A stretch of 64,000 bases of DNA. Source: a bacterium. GTDB taxonomy: Bacteria > Sysuimicrobiota > Sysuimicrobiia > Sysuimicrobiales > Segetimicrobiaceae. A program made the translations under genes and the position numbers. A model generated the notes under the pieces. It had not been told where the DNA came from. It worked only from the letters and a program-made list of their open reading frames with translations, and made no database searches. The stretch covers positions 1-64,000 of the forward strand of contig DATGFS010000072.1 of the NCBI GenBank assembly GCA_035308905.1, written 5' to 3'. Each line of letters begins with the position of its first letter. Positions within the stretch are counted from its first letter, which is position 1. Positions 56,456 to 64,000 of this stretch are shown here, piece by piece.

Positions 56456-58366
56456 TCACCGCGCCGCCGGTGCGCCCAGGTGGCGGCGCAAGAACTCCGC
56501 CGTCCGCCGGTGCGCGTCGATCTCGTTCTCGCGCCGCCGGAAGCCGTGGCCTTCGTCAGGATAGATCTGCAGCTCCGCGACCCCGCCGTTGGCCCGAACC
56601 GCGCGGGCGATTTGCTCCGCCTCGTCCGCCGGACACCGCACGTCGTTGGCACCGGCGAGCACGAGGAGCGGCGCCCGGATGCGGTCGGCAAAGAAGATCG
56701 GGGACCGGTCGCGCCAGAGCTCCGCGTCGTCGACCGGATCGCCCATTCGCGCGCGATCGGAGTCGCGCAGGGTTTGGTCCTCGTGTTCGTATTCCGTGAA
56801 CCAGTTCGCAAACGGCACGATCGCGACCCCGGCCGCCCAGCGGTCCGGATGCTTCGTGAGCGCCATCAATGTCAGGTAGCCGCCGTACGATCCGCCCATG
56901 ACGGCGACGCGGCGCGGATCGACGTAGCCGGAGGCGGCGATGGTCCCGGCCGCGGCGACGACGTCGCGCAGGTCGCCGCCCCCCATGTCCCGCATGTTGG
57001 CCTCTTCGAACGCGCGGCCGAATCCGGTCGACCCGCGGTAGTTGGGGGCGATGACCGCGAAGCCGTGGGAGACGAGGTACTGCACGAGCGGTACCCAGCC
57101 GTTCATGTGCTGCGCGGCGGGGCCGCCGTGCACGTAGACGATGGCGGGCGCGGCGCGATCGGGCCGCGCGCCCCGCGGAAGGTACACGAACGCCGAGATC
57201 GGCGTGCCGTCGAACGACGGATAGGTGACGAGGCTCGGCCGGACAAAATCGTCCGCGGCGAGGCCGCCGACGAGCGAGCGGCTCACCTGGACGGGCGGCG
57301 CGTCCGCGCCGCCCCGCTCACGCGGGACTGGCCGGCGAGATGCGCCGGCGTCGTCGCATACCCACAACTCGAACGGCGACGTCGCGGCGCCGTGAAGCAG
57401 GGCGAGCGAGCTTCCGTCGGGGGAGAACGCGGCGTCGGCCACCATCCCCGGCGGCAGCGCGAGCGTCCTCGCGCCGCCGTCCGGCGCGCGCAGCACCACC
57501 GCGTGCGTTCCGCCCTCGTTGCGCGCGCAGACGTATCGATCGCCGCCCGGCGCGACGTCCAGCAGCTCGACGTCCCACTCGCCGGCGTCGAGCCACGTGA
57601 CCGCGGCCGTGGCGGCGTCGACGCGGGCGATGCCGTAGGTGCCGTGCGGCGTCGCGTTGGACGAGACGAGCAGCGCCCGGCCGTCGCCCGTCCACCCGAG
57701 CGCCTGATGATCGGCCGTCTCGTCGATCGGAAGCAGCGTCCGCTCCTCTTTGGTGGCCAGATCGAGCACGCCGACGCCTCCGTGGGCGTAGTCCCAGGTC
57801 CGCGTCACCGCGAGCCGGCGCCCGTCCGGACTCCAGCGCACGGTGGTGCACTGGCCGCCGTCATGGCCGCCGACACGCTCAACGTCGGCGCCGTCCGGCG
57901 CGAGCCGGTAGACGTCGTAGACGCCGGACGCGGCGCGCTCCGCGGCGAACGCAAGCGATCGACCGTCCGGCGACCACCGCATGCTGCGATAGGCGACGCC
58001 CTCGGTCGTGGTGATCGGCCGCGGACGGCCGTGGGGGAGGGGCTGGAGGAAGAGGTTCGGCTTTTCGTTGCCGCCCCGATCCTGCGTGAACAACAGCCAC
58101 CGGCCGTCGGGCGACGGGCGCGCGAGCGCCGTGCGCTCGTCGGACACGGTCAGCTGGACCGGCCAGCCGCCGCGGCGAGGCACCTGCCAGATGTTGAAGC
58201 GTCCCGTGACGTTCGTTTCGAAGAAGAGTCCCCCGCCGTTCGCGGACCACTGGACCCCCGCGATCCGCCGGGTGAAGAACAACGTCTCGAGGTCGAGCGG
58301 CGCGCCGCGCGGGGGCGGCGGGGTGAGCGGTTCACTGTGCAGACGGGCGGCAGGCGTCGGAATCAT
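56456..58366 (-). CDS. S9-family prolyl-oligopeptidase-like peptidase
   Basis: 636 aa. N-terminal beta-propeller with WSPDGR-type repeats (VQWSANGGGLFFE, RWSPDGRSLAF, RWSPDGRRLAV, FSPDGSSLALL), then an alpha/beta hydrolase domain. The catalytic triad is in GGSYGGYLTL (Ser), GANDVRCP (Asp) and DEGHGF (His). It cleaves short peptides or acyl-peptides. No signal peptide is evident, so cytoplasmic. Confidence 0.92.
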   Translation of the reverse strand: MIPTPAARLHSEPLTPPPPRGAPLDLETLFFTRRIAGVQWSANGGGLFFETNVTGRFNIWQVPRRGGWPVQLTVSDERTALARPSPDGRWLLFTQDRGGNEKPNLFLQPLPHGRPRPITTTEGVAYRSMRWSPDGRSLAFAAERAASGVYDVYRLAPDGADVERVGGHDGGQCTTVRWSPDGRRLAVTRTWDYAHGGVGVLDLATKEERTLLPIDETADHQALGWTGDGRALLVSSNATPHGTYGIARVDAATAAVTWLDAGEWDVELLDVAPGGDRYVCARNEGGTHAVVLRAPDGGARTLALPPGMVADAAFSPDGSSLALLHGAATSPFELWVCDDAGASRRPVPRERGGADAPPVQVSRSLVGGLAADDFVRPSLVTYPSFDGTPISAFVYLPRGARPDRAAPAIVYVHGGPAAQHMNGWVPLVQYLVSHGFAVIAPNYRGSTGFGRAFEEANMRDMGGGDLRDVVAAAGTIAASGYVDPRRVAVMGGSYGGYLTLMALTKHPDRWAAGVAIVPFANWFTEYEHEDQTLRDSDRARMGDPVDDAELWRDRSPIFFADRIRAPLLVLAGANDVRCPADEAEQIARAVRANGGVAELQIYPDEGHGFRRRENEIDAHRRTAEFLRRHLGAPAAR

Positions 58367-58416
58367 GCCGTCGACTTCTTGCCCGGCCCGCGTGCCTTCC
58401 TGGTACCGTAGAGGAC

Positions 58417-59679
58417 ATGGCGACGCTCCCCCGGACCGCTCCCGACGCCGGCGTCGCGCCCGGCCGCTGGGGCGCCTTGGCGCTGATCGCGGCGGCGCAG
58501 ATCGGCGCGATGAGCACCTGGTTCAGCGCGGCCGCGGTGGGGCCGTCCCTGGCACGGGATTGGGGGCTCGCGACCGCGCAACTCGCGCTGCTGACCGTGG
58601 GTGTGCAACTTGGGTTTGTCGCCGGCGCGCTCGGCCTCGCCGTGAGCGGGCTCAGCGACGTACTGTCGGCACGGACGGTGTTCGTCGCGTCCGCGGCCGG
58701 CGCCGCGGCGGCCAACGCGCTGCTGCCGCTCGCGGCGGGACGTCTGCTGCCCGCGGTGTGTCTGCGGATCGCGCTGGGGGTGCTGCTCGCGGGCGTGTAT
58801 CCGACCGGGATGAAGCTCATGGCCGGCTGGTTTCGGGAGGGCCGCGGGCTCGCGATCGGAACGCTGGTCGGGGCGCTGACCCTCGGATCGGCGCTGCCGC
58901 ATCTCATCGCCGCGCAGGCGGTCGGGGCCTTGCCCTGGCAGGCGGTCATCGCCGCGACCAGCGCCGGGGCGGTGCTCTCGGCGATGATCGTGGCCGGCTT
59001 TGTGCGGCCGGGCCCGTTCGATGCGCCCGCGGCCGCCCTCGACCTTCGCTGGGCCTTGCGTGCCCTCCGCGATCCGGCGCTGCGGCTCGCCAACTTCGGC
59101 TACTTCGGCCACATGTGGGAATTGTACGCGATGTGGACCTGGATCCCGGCGTTCCTCGTCGGGAGCTTCCAGGCGTCGGGCGGTCTCGGCGACGCGGACG
59201 CGGTGCGCCGCGCGGCCGGCCTCGCGGCATTTGCCGTCATCGGACTCGGTGCGGGCGGCTGCATCGCGGGCGGACTGATGGCGGACCGGATCGGGCGGAC
59301 GGTGACGACCGCGGGCGCGATGGCGCTCAGCGGAGCCTGTGCGCTGGCCGCGGGTTTCCTGTTCGGCCGGGCCCCCGCGCTCGTCGTCGCGGTCGCGGCG
59401 GCCTGGGGGGTGACGGTGATCGCGGATTCCGCGCAGTTCTCCGCGGCAATCAGCGAGCTCGCCGATCCGCGCCGGGTCGGCAGCGCGCTTGCCCTGCAGA
59501 CGTCGCTCGGGTTTCTTCTGACCGCGGTGAGCATCCAGCTTCTTCCGTTCGTCCTTCGCGCCGGCGGGTGGCGGCTCGCGTTTGCCGTGCTGAGCGTGGG
59601 ACCGGCGCTGGGCTGCGTCGCGATGCTGAGGCTGCGCGCGCGGCCGGAGGCCGCGCGGCTCGCCGCGGGGCGCCGCTAA
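58417..59679 (+). CDS. MFS transporter
   Basis: 420 aa with about 12 helices. Start [33 protein letters not shown] loop motif ([12 protein letters not shown] between helices 2 and 3) and [14 protein letters not shown] at the equivalent position of the second half. Resembles the cyanate/nitrate-type branch of MFS; substrate unknown. Divergent from the S9 peptidase, 50 bp apart. Confidence 0.85.
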   Translation: MATLPRTAPDAGVAPGRWGALALIAAAQIGAMSTWFSAAAVGPSLARDWGLATAQLALLTVGVQLGFVAGALGLAVSGLSDVLSARTVFVASAAGAAAANALLPLAAGRLLPAVCLRIALGVLLAGVYPTGMKLMAGWFREGRGLAIGTLVGALTLGSALPHLIAAQAVGALPWQAVIAATSAGAVLSAMIVAGFVRPGPFDAPAAALDLRWALRALRDPALRLANFGYFGHMWELYAMWTWIPAFLVGSFQASGGLGDADAVRRAAGLAAFAVIGLGAGGCIAGGLMADRIGRTVTTAGAMALSGACALAAGFLFGRAPALVVAVAAAWGVTVIADSAQFSAAISELADPRRVGSALALQTSLGFLLTAVSIQLLPFVLRAGGWRLAFAVLSVGPALGCVAMLRLRARPEAARLAAGRR

Positions 59680-59698
59680 GGCCAGGGACCGCGCGCGG

Positions 59699-59728
59699 TT
59701 GTCGTCGAAGAGGTCGCAGCGCTACAAT
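59699..59728 (+). promoter_or_regulatory. Promoter of ahcY operon
   Basis: TTGTCG at 59699-59704, 18-bp spacer, TACAAT at 59723-59728. It gives a leader of about 45 nt with GGGAGGT before the ahcY GTG. Confidence 0.55.
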
Positions 59729-59779
59729 GCTTGGGTCTCCGGCGCCGTTGCGGGGTCGGGGTGCCGGGAGGTACACGGA

Positions 59780-61036
59780 GTGAACGCAGACATCAAGGAC
59801 CCCGGCCTGGCGAAGGCCGGCTGGGATCGTATCGCGTGGGCCGACGGCGAGATGCCGGTGTTGAGAGCGATCCGCGAGCGCTTCACGCGCGAGCGGCCGC
59901 TCGCGGGGACGCGGATCGCCGCCTGCCTGCACGTCACCACCGAGACCGCGAATCTGATGCGCACGCTGCACGACGGCGGCGCGCAGGTGGCGCTGTGCGC
60001 CAGCAATCCGCTCTCTACGCAGGACGATGTGGCCGCGGCGCTCGTATCGGAGTGGCATCTACCGGTGTTCGCCCGCCGCGGCGAGGACCGCGACACGTAC
60101 TACCGCCACATCAACCAGACGCTGGATACCAAGCCGAACTTCACGATGGACGACGGCGCGGATCTCGTCTCTACCATCCATAACTCGCGGCCGGAGCTGC
60201 TGCGCGAGGTCCGCGGCGGCAGCGAGGAGACGACGACCGGGGTGATCCGCCTGCGCAGCATGGCCAAGGCGGGCGTGCTCAAGTATCCGATCGTCGCGGT
60301 GAACGACGCGCTGACGAAGCACCTGTTCGACAACCGCTACGGGACCGGCCAATCGACCCTTGACGGACTCCTGCGCGCCACCAACCTGCTGCTCGCCGGC
60401 CGCTTGGTCGCGATCGCCGGCTACGGCAACTGCGGCCGCGGGCTCGCCCTGCGGGCGCGCGGGATGGGCGCCCAGGTCATCGTGACGGAGGTCGATCCGG
60501 TGCGCGCGCTCGAGGCGCACATGGACGGCCATCGGGTGCTGCCGATGCTGGACGCGGTGCGCGTCGCCGACGTGGTCCTCACCGTGACCGGCAACACGTC
60601 GATCGTCCGCCGCGAGCACTTCGAGGTGATGAAGGACCGGGCGATCGTTGCGAACTCGGGGCACTTCGACGTCGAGCTCGATCTCGCCGCGCTCGCGGAT
60701 CTCGCGGAGTCCCGCCGGTCCGTTCGGCCGAACGTCGAGGAGTTTCGGCTGCGGGACGGCCGCCGGATCTACGTCCTGGCCGAAGGGCGCCTCTTGAACC
60801 TGGCCGCGGCGGAGGGGCACCCGGCCGCGGTGATGGACATGAGCTTCGCCAACCAGGCCCTCGTGATGGAGTATCTAGCCAAGCGCGGCGGCACGCTCAG
60901 CCCCGACGTCTACGGCGTGCCGGCCGAGATCGACCAGCAGGTCGCGACGCTCAAGCTCGGCGCCGCCGGCGTGGCGATCGACGCGCTGACGCCCGAGCAG
61001 TCGCGGTACCTGGCGAGCTGGCAGGAGGGCACTTGA
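59780..61036 (+). CDS. ahcY: Adenosylhomocysteinase
   Basis: 418 aa. Splits S-adenosylhomocysteine to adenosine and homocysteine, removing the inhibitor of SAM-dependent methylases. Seen: [71 protein letters not shown]-binding [11 protein letters not shown] and the C-terminal region. GTG at 59780 has GGAGGT at 7 nt. No insert as in plant or proteobacterial enzymes. Coupled to the following aminotransferase by a TGATG overlap. Confidence 0.95.
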   Translation: MNADIKDPGLAKAGWDRIAWADGEMPVLRAIRERFTRERPLAGTRIAACLHVTTETANLMRTLHDGGAQVALCASNPLSTQDDVAAALVSEWHLPVFARRGEDRDTYYRHINQTLDTKPNFTMDDGADLVSTIHNSRPELLREVRGGSEETTTGVIRLRSMAKAGVLKYPIVAVNDALTKHLFDNRYGTGQSTLDGLLRATNLLLAGRLVAIAGYGNCGRGLALRARGMGAQVIVTEVDPVRALEAHMDGHRVLPMLDAVRVADVVLTVTGNTSIVRREHFEVMKDRAIVANSGHFDVELDLAALADLAESRRSVRPNVEEFRLRDGRRIYVLAEGRLLNLAAAEGHPAAVMDMSFANQALVMEYLAKRGGTLSPDVYGVPAEIDQQVATLKLGAAGVAIDALTPEQSRYLASWQEGT

Positions 61037-62226
61037 TGCCCGGCGCCCCGTTCGCGGACCGGATGGCTCAGCTCGGCACAGAGACGGCGTTCGAGGTGCT
61101 GGCGCGCGCCCGCGCGCTCGAAGCGCAGGGGCGCTCGATCATTCACCTCGAGATCGGCGAGCCTGACTTCGACACCCCGGAGCACATCAAGGACGCGGCG
61201 ATCAAGGCGCTGCGCGACGGCTACACCCATTACACACCGGCGGCCGGGATTCTGGAAGCGCGCGAGGCGATCGCGGAGGACGTCGCCGCGTCGCGCGGCA
61301 TTCCCGTGCACCCGGACCAGGTCGTCATCACCCCGGGCGCCAAGCCGGTGATGTTCTTTACGATGCTCGCGCTGCTCAACCCCGGCGACGAGGTCATCTT
61401 CCCGGATCCCGGGTTTCCGATCTACGAGTCGGTGGCGCGGTTTCTCGGGGCGCGGACGGTGCCGTGGGTGCTGCGCGAGGAGCGCGAGTTTCGCGCGGAC
61501 CCGGAGGAGCTGCGCGCGCTGATCACCCCGCGCACGCGGCTCATCATTCTCAACTCGCCGCACAACCCCACCGCGGGCGTGCTCTCCCGCGCGGACCTCG
61601 AGGCGATCGCGGGCATGGTGCGCGGCCGGCCGATCACCGTGCTGTCGGACGAGATCTACGGACGGATCCTCTACGGCGCACAGTTCGCGAGCATCGCGTC
61701 GGTGCCGGGGATGGCCGACCAGACGGTAATTCTGGACGGCCTCAGCAAGACATACGCGATGACGGGATGGCGCATCGGGTACGGCGTCGCGCCCCGCGAG
61801 GTGACCGCGCGTCTCGTGCAGCTGATGGTCAACTCCAACTCCTGCACCGCCGCGTCCACACAGATGGCCGCGATCGCGGCGCTGCGCGGGGATCAGGGCT
61901 GCGTGGAGCGGATGGTCACGGAGTTTCGCCGGCGCCGGGACGTGATCGTGAAGGGGCTCCGCGCGCTGCCCGGCGTCGGCTGTCTCGTGCCGGCCGGCGC
62001 CTTCTACGCTTTCCCGAACGTCCGCGCGATCGATCCGGATGGGGGGGCGCTCGCGGCGCACCTGCTGAACGACGCCGGCGTGGCGGTGCTCGCCGGGACG
62101 GCGTTCGGCGCCCACGGCGGGGGATATCTGCGGTTGAGCTACGCGAATTCCGTCGAGGCGATTACCGAGGCGCTGTCGCGGATGCGCGCGGCGCTGGAGC
62201 GCTACACGCCCAAGGCCACGGCCTGA
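61036..62226 (+). CDS. Pyridoxal-phosphate aminotransferase (class I/II)
   Basis: 396 aa. Fold type I aminotransferase of the aspartate/aromatic subgroup: IIHLEIGEPDFDTPEHI, HYTPAAGILEAREAIA, ILNSPHNPTAGVLS, SDEIYGRILY, and PLP Lys in DGLSKTYAMTGWRIGY. Coupled to ahcY, so a role in methionine or keto-acid recycling from the SAM cycle is possible (inference only). GGAGGG precedes the ATG that overlaps the ahcY stop. Confidence 0.88.
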   Translation: MPGAPFADRMAQLGTETAFEVLARARALEAQGRSIIHLEIGEPDFDTPEHIKDAAIKALRDGYTHYTPAAGILEAREAIAEDVAASRGIPVHPDQVVITPGAKPVMFFTMLALLNPGDEVIFPDPGFPIYESVARFLGARTVPWVLREEREFRADPEELRALITPRTRLIILNSPHNPTAGVLSRADLEAIAGMVRGRPITVLSDEIYGRILYGAQFASIASVPGMADQTVILDGLSKTYAMTGWRIGYGVAPREVTARLVQLMVNSNSCTAASTQMAAIAALRGDQGCVERMVTEFRRRRDVIVKGLRALPGVGCLVPAGAFYAFPNVRAIDPDGGALAAHLLNDAGVAVLAGTAFGAHGGGYLRLSYANSVEAITEALSRMRAALERYTPKATA

Positions 62227-62235
62227 TCTCCCGTC

Positions 62236-62583
62236 CTACCGGCGGTCCGCGCGTGGCGTCCCCGCGCCGGCCTGCACCGGCACGTAGGCATAGGCATCGA
62301 CCGCGCGGCCGTCGCTCGTCTGCACCCGCACGGTGACGCGCCGGTACTCCGGGCCCTCGTAGGCGTCGAGCGCGGCGAGGGCCGTCTGGTCGACGCCGTC
62401 GAGGAGCCGCCCGTCTACGCTCGCGCCGGCCAGCGGATGCACGATGGGATAGCCGATCGACGCGTCCAGCGTGCGGCAGTAGCCCTCCAGCACCGCCGGC
62501 TGCCACGGCAGCCGGCGTCCGAGCAGCCGCTCGACGAGGTGTTCGTCCCGCAGGGTGCCGTAGGCGAAGAGGCGCGAGGTCAT
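62236..62583 (-). CDS. Gamma-glutamylcyclotransferase/AIG2-like protein
   Basis: 115 aa of the AIG2/GGCT fold: RLFAYGTLRDEHLVERLLGR, EGYCRTLDASIGYPIV, the turn Glu in LDAYEGPEYRR and a basic tail. Known members cyclise gamma-glutamyl amines or peptides; the activity here is not established. Its ATG overlaps the stop of the preceding regulator gene by one base. Confidence 0.8.
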   Translation of the reverse strand: MTSRLFAYGTLRDEHLVERLLGRRLPWQPAVLEGYCRTLDASIGYPIVHPLAGASVDGRLLDGVDQTALAALDAYEGPEYRRVTVRVQTSDGRAVDAYAYVPVQAGAGTPRADRR

Positions 62584-63170
62584 CAGGCGCGGGCGCGCCG
62601 GTGCAGCCACTCCCGCAGCGCGCCGAGCGCCGCCTCCCACCCGAGACGGAACGCCTCCTGCGCGGCCGCCTCGCGCGACTCGTCGAGCGGCCGGGGCGGG
62701 GGCCCGGAATCGGCGCGCCGGCCGGCGGCGGCCAGGCGGGCCTTCGCGGTCTCCGCGGCTTCCTCGAAGCGCAGGTGCTCGAGCGCGGAGCGCAGTTCCT
62801 CGGGCGCGATGCCGCGGCCGACTTCCACGGGCAGATGTTCGAGGCGGTGCAGCAGCTCGAGGTGCCGCTGGACCGCCTTCGCGTCGGCGCCCTCGAACGT
62901 CTCGCGCAGGCGGTCGACCGGATCCTTCACCGGCCGGTCGCGGTAGCCGTCGATAAAGAACGCGGGCGGCTGATTCACCGCCTCGCACAGCCGCAGAAAG
63001 GTCTCGAATTTCGGCAGCGCCTTGCCGCGCTCCCAGTCGCCGACGGCCACGCCGCTGCGCAGCCCGAGCACGCGCGCGAGCTCGGTCTGGCTCAGGCCCG
63101 CGTCGCGCCGGGCGTCGTGCACGCGGCGGCCGAACGCGCGGCGGAGATCGGCGACGGTTCGCTTTTCCAT
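62583..63170 (-). CDS. XRE-family transcriptional regulator
   Basis: 195 aa. Helix-turn-helix at residues 10-60: FGRRVHDARRDAGLSQTELARVLGLRSGVAVGDWERGKALPKFETFLRLCEAV. Followed by a charged helical part of unknown role. ATG at 63170 directly follows a TATAAT, so translation probably begins on a leaderless transcript. The longer ATG at 63191 lies upstream of that -10 and is rejected. Confidence 0.82.
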   Translation of the reverse strand: MEKRTVADLRRAFGRRVHDARRDAGLSQTELARVLGLRSGVAVGDWERGKALPKFETFLRLCEAVNQPPAFFIDGYRDRPVKDPVDRLRETFEGADAKAVQRHLELLHRLEHLPVEVGRGIAPEELRSALEHLRFEEAAETAKARLAAAGRRADSGPPPRPLDESREAAAQEAFRLGWEAALGALREWLHRRARA

Positions 63171-63176
63171 GGGCCC

Positions 63177-63182
63177 ATTATA
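63177..63182 (-). promoter_or_regulatory. -10 box of the XRE regulator gene, leaderless type
   Basis: TATAAT on the minus strand ends 6 nt before the ATG at 63170; only a weak TTCTGA lies near the -35 position. No ribosome binding site fits between them. Confidence 0.5.
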
Positions 63183-63198
63183 ACCAAGCAACGGGGGG

Positions 63199-63678
63199 TC
63201 AGAACAGCCGCTGCTGCTGGCGCGGCCGGTGCACGCGGCGCACCGCTTCGCGCGCCGCGTCGAACGTCATGCCTTCCACCGTCATCAGCCGGTGCACCAT
63301 CTTGCCGCTGTGTCCGGGAAGAAACCGCGCGTCCGGCGCGGCGACATGCGCCCCGCACCCGCACAGACACGCGCCGCCCCGGCCGTTGAGCACGGCGCGG
63401 CCGTTGCCCGCGCCGCCGTGCCGGTGGCGCCGGATCCAGCGCCGCAGGTCCTCTTCCTCGACGCGCCACGCGCGTCCCACGCGCACCGACGGAAGATCGC
63501 CCCGCCGCAGGAGGCGCAGCACCACCGACGGCGACACGCGCAGTTCCGCGGCGACTTCTTCGGGCGTGAGGAAACCCGTCTGGCGCCGCGTCGATCCCGC
63601 GGCGGGTGAGACCGGCTTTGATTTCATCGTGGCCGGCGAGTCCGCCGCTAGGCGGCCCGCCGGCGGCCGGGTCGTCAT
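63199..63678 (-). CDS. Excisionase-type HTH protein with Cys/His C-terminal motif
   Basis: 159 aa from the ATG at 63678, or 142 aa from the ATG at 63627. An excisionase/MerR-like DNA-binding domain (FLTPEEVAAELRVSPSVVLRLLRRGDLPSVRVGRAWRVEEEDLRRWI) is followed by CLCGCGAHVAAPDARFLPGHSGK, a CxCGC...GH pattern seen in mobile-element and phage-related proteins, probably zinc-binding. The N-terminal part overlaps a Family 2 repeat. Its role is unknown. Confidence 0.7.
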   Translation of the reverse strand: MTTRPPAGRLAADSPATMKSKPVSPAAGSTRRQTGFLTPEEVAAELRVSPSVVLRLLRRGDLPSVRVGRAWRVEEEDLRRWIRRHRHGGAGNGRAVLNGRGGACLCGCGAHVAAPDARFLPGHSGKMVHRLMTVEGMTFDAAREAVRRVHRPRQQQRLF

Positions 63679-63683
63679 CGTGC
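63627..63683 (-). repeat. Family 2 hairpin repeat, second copy
   Basis: Minus-strand core GCCGGCGGGCCGCC, then GGCGGACTCGCCGGC, then CACGATG, matching the 15.43-kb copy at roughly 40 of 45 positions. CACGATGA occurs on both sides (ending near 63677 and 63625), echoing the flanking direct repeats of the first copy. Lies at the 5' end of the HTH gene. Confidence 0.7.
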
Positions 63684-63723
63684 CATGTTGTTGGCCTCGG
63701 GCGCCACGTCTCCTTCCGACCCG

Positions 63724-63740
63724 GCGGCCGGAGGTCCCGC
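63724..63740 (+). repeat. Family 1 repeat fragment upstream of the racemase gene
   Basis: Seventeen bases, GCGGCCGGAGGTCCCGC, identical to the middle of the thrS-internal units. In the frame of the following gene it reads AAGGPA, as in thrS. Confidence 0.5.
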
Positions 63741-63765
63741 ATCGGACGGAGCGAATCACGCAGCG

Positions 63766-64000
63766 ATGCGCCGGACGATGCAGACGATCGACTGTCACGC
63801 CGCGGGCGAGCCGCTGCGGGTCGTGACCGCGGGCCTGCCGCCGCTGCGGGGCGACACGATTCTCGCCCGGCGCGCGTACATGGCGGAGCACTTCGACCAC
63901 GTGCGGCGCTTCCTGATGTGGGAGCCGCGCGGACACGCGGACATGTACGGCTGCATCGTCACGCCGCCGGTCTCGCCGGGCGCGTTCTGCGGCGTGCTCT
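63766..64000 (+). CDS. Proline racemase-family protein, 5' part
   Basis: Truncated by the window end; 78 codons visible. TIDCHAAGEPLRVVTAG, ARRAYMAEHFDHVRRFLMWEPRGHADMYGCIV match the N-terminus of proline racemase/4-hydroxyproline epimerase/trans-3-hydroxyproline dehydratase. The catalytic residues lie mostly further on, so the activity cannot be decided. ATGs at 63766 and 63778 are in frame; an ATG at 63685 would add an N-terminal extension containing the Family 1 fragment. No good ribosome binding site at any. Confidence 0.78.
   Translation, partial: MRRTMQTIDCHAAGEPLRVVTAGLPPLRGDTILARRAYMAEHFDHVRRFLMWEPRGHADMYGCIVTPPVSPGAFCGVL

Overview
The window is a very GC-rich bacterial chromosome segment, roughly 70% GC by eye, with dense housekeeping operons and short intergenic gaps. 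No rRNA, tRNA, CRISPR array or insertion sequence was recognised. The order recO-glyQ-glyS-ppdK-dgt, a dnaG-rpoD pair, and hrcA under a perfect CIRCE element point to a Terrabacteria-type lineage (Bacillota-like or a neighbouring uncultured high-GC phylum). The oxygen-reducing cytochrome oxidase genes say it respires aerobically. The phylum assignment is inference.

Layout. 1-10.8 kb: a repeat-rich leader and thrS, a YceI-like secreted protein, holA, rpsT, a phosphodiesterase/pyrophosphatase-type enzyme, murJ, the heat-shock unit hrcA-dnaJ-prmA, and a small membrane protein. 10.8-24.5 kb: an almost complete arginine block, carAB, then (after a proline iminopeptidase) argC-argJ-argB-argD-argG-argH-argR. 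The carA and argC promoters each carry two ArgR-box-like sites in identical geometry, over the -35 and the -10, so ArgR from the end of the operon probably represses both. 24.6-37.2 kb: ybeY, a DgkA-type kinase, a CorC-family transporter, a SIS-domain isomerase, cdd, recO, a small membrane protein, glyQ-glyS (a low-GC island), ppdK and dgt. 37.2-42.3 kb (minus strand): a sulfocyanin-like cupredoxin followed by cytochrome oxidase subunits II, I, III, a second III, and IV. 42.5-47.6 kb: a branched-chain amino acid ABC transporter (livK, livH, a livM-livG fusion, livF). 47.6-51.9 kb: a zinc alcohol dehydrogenase, then dnaG-rpoD behind an intrinsic terminator. 52-64 kb: accessory metabolism, including a FAD-linked oxidase with a divergent HxlR regulator, a malate/lactate dehydrogenase-type enzyme, a cupin, an S9 peptidase, an MFS transporter, ahcY with an aminotransferase, an XRE regulator with a gamma-glutamylcyclotransferase-like protein, an excisionase-type HTH protein and the start of a proline racemase-family gene.

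The least ordinary features are two families of small hairpin repeats. Family 1 (40-42 bp; a variable stem followed by GGAGGTCC and an AGACGGG segment) lies upstream of thrS and inside the N-terminal coding regions of thrS and argH. There the unit is exactly 42 nt and always read in the same frame; fragments occur in the argH 3' end and at the front of the last gene. Family 2 is a GC hairpin flanked by direct repeats, at 15.4 kb and 63.6 kb. Other observations are the compositional island covering just glyQS, several promoters whose -10 box ends 6-9 nt before the start codon (leaderless-type transcripts), and a possible attenuator unit upstream of carA.
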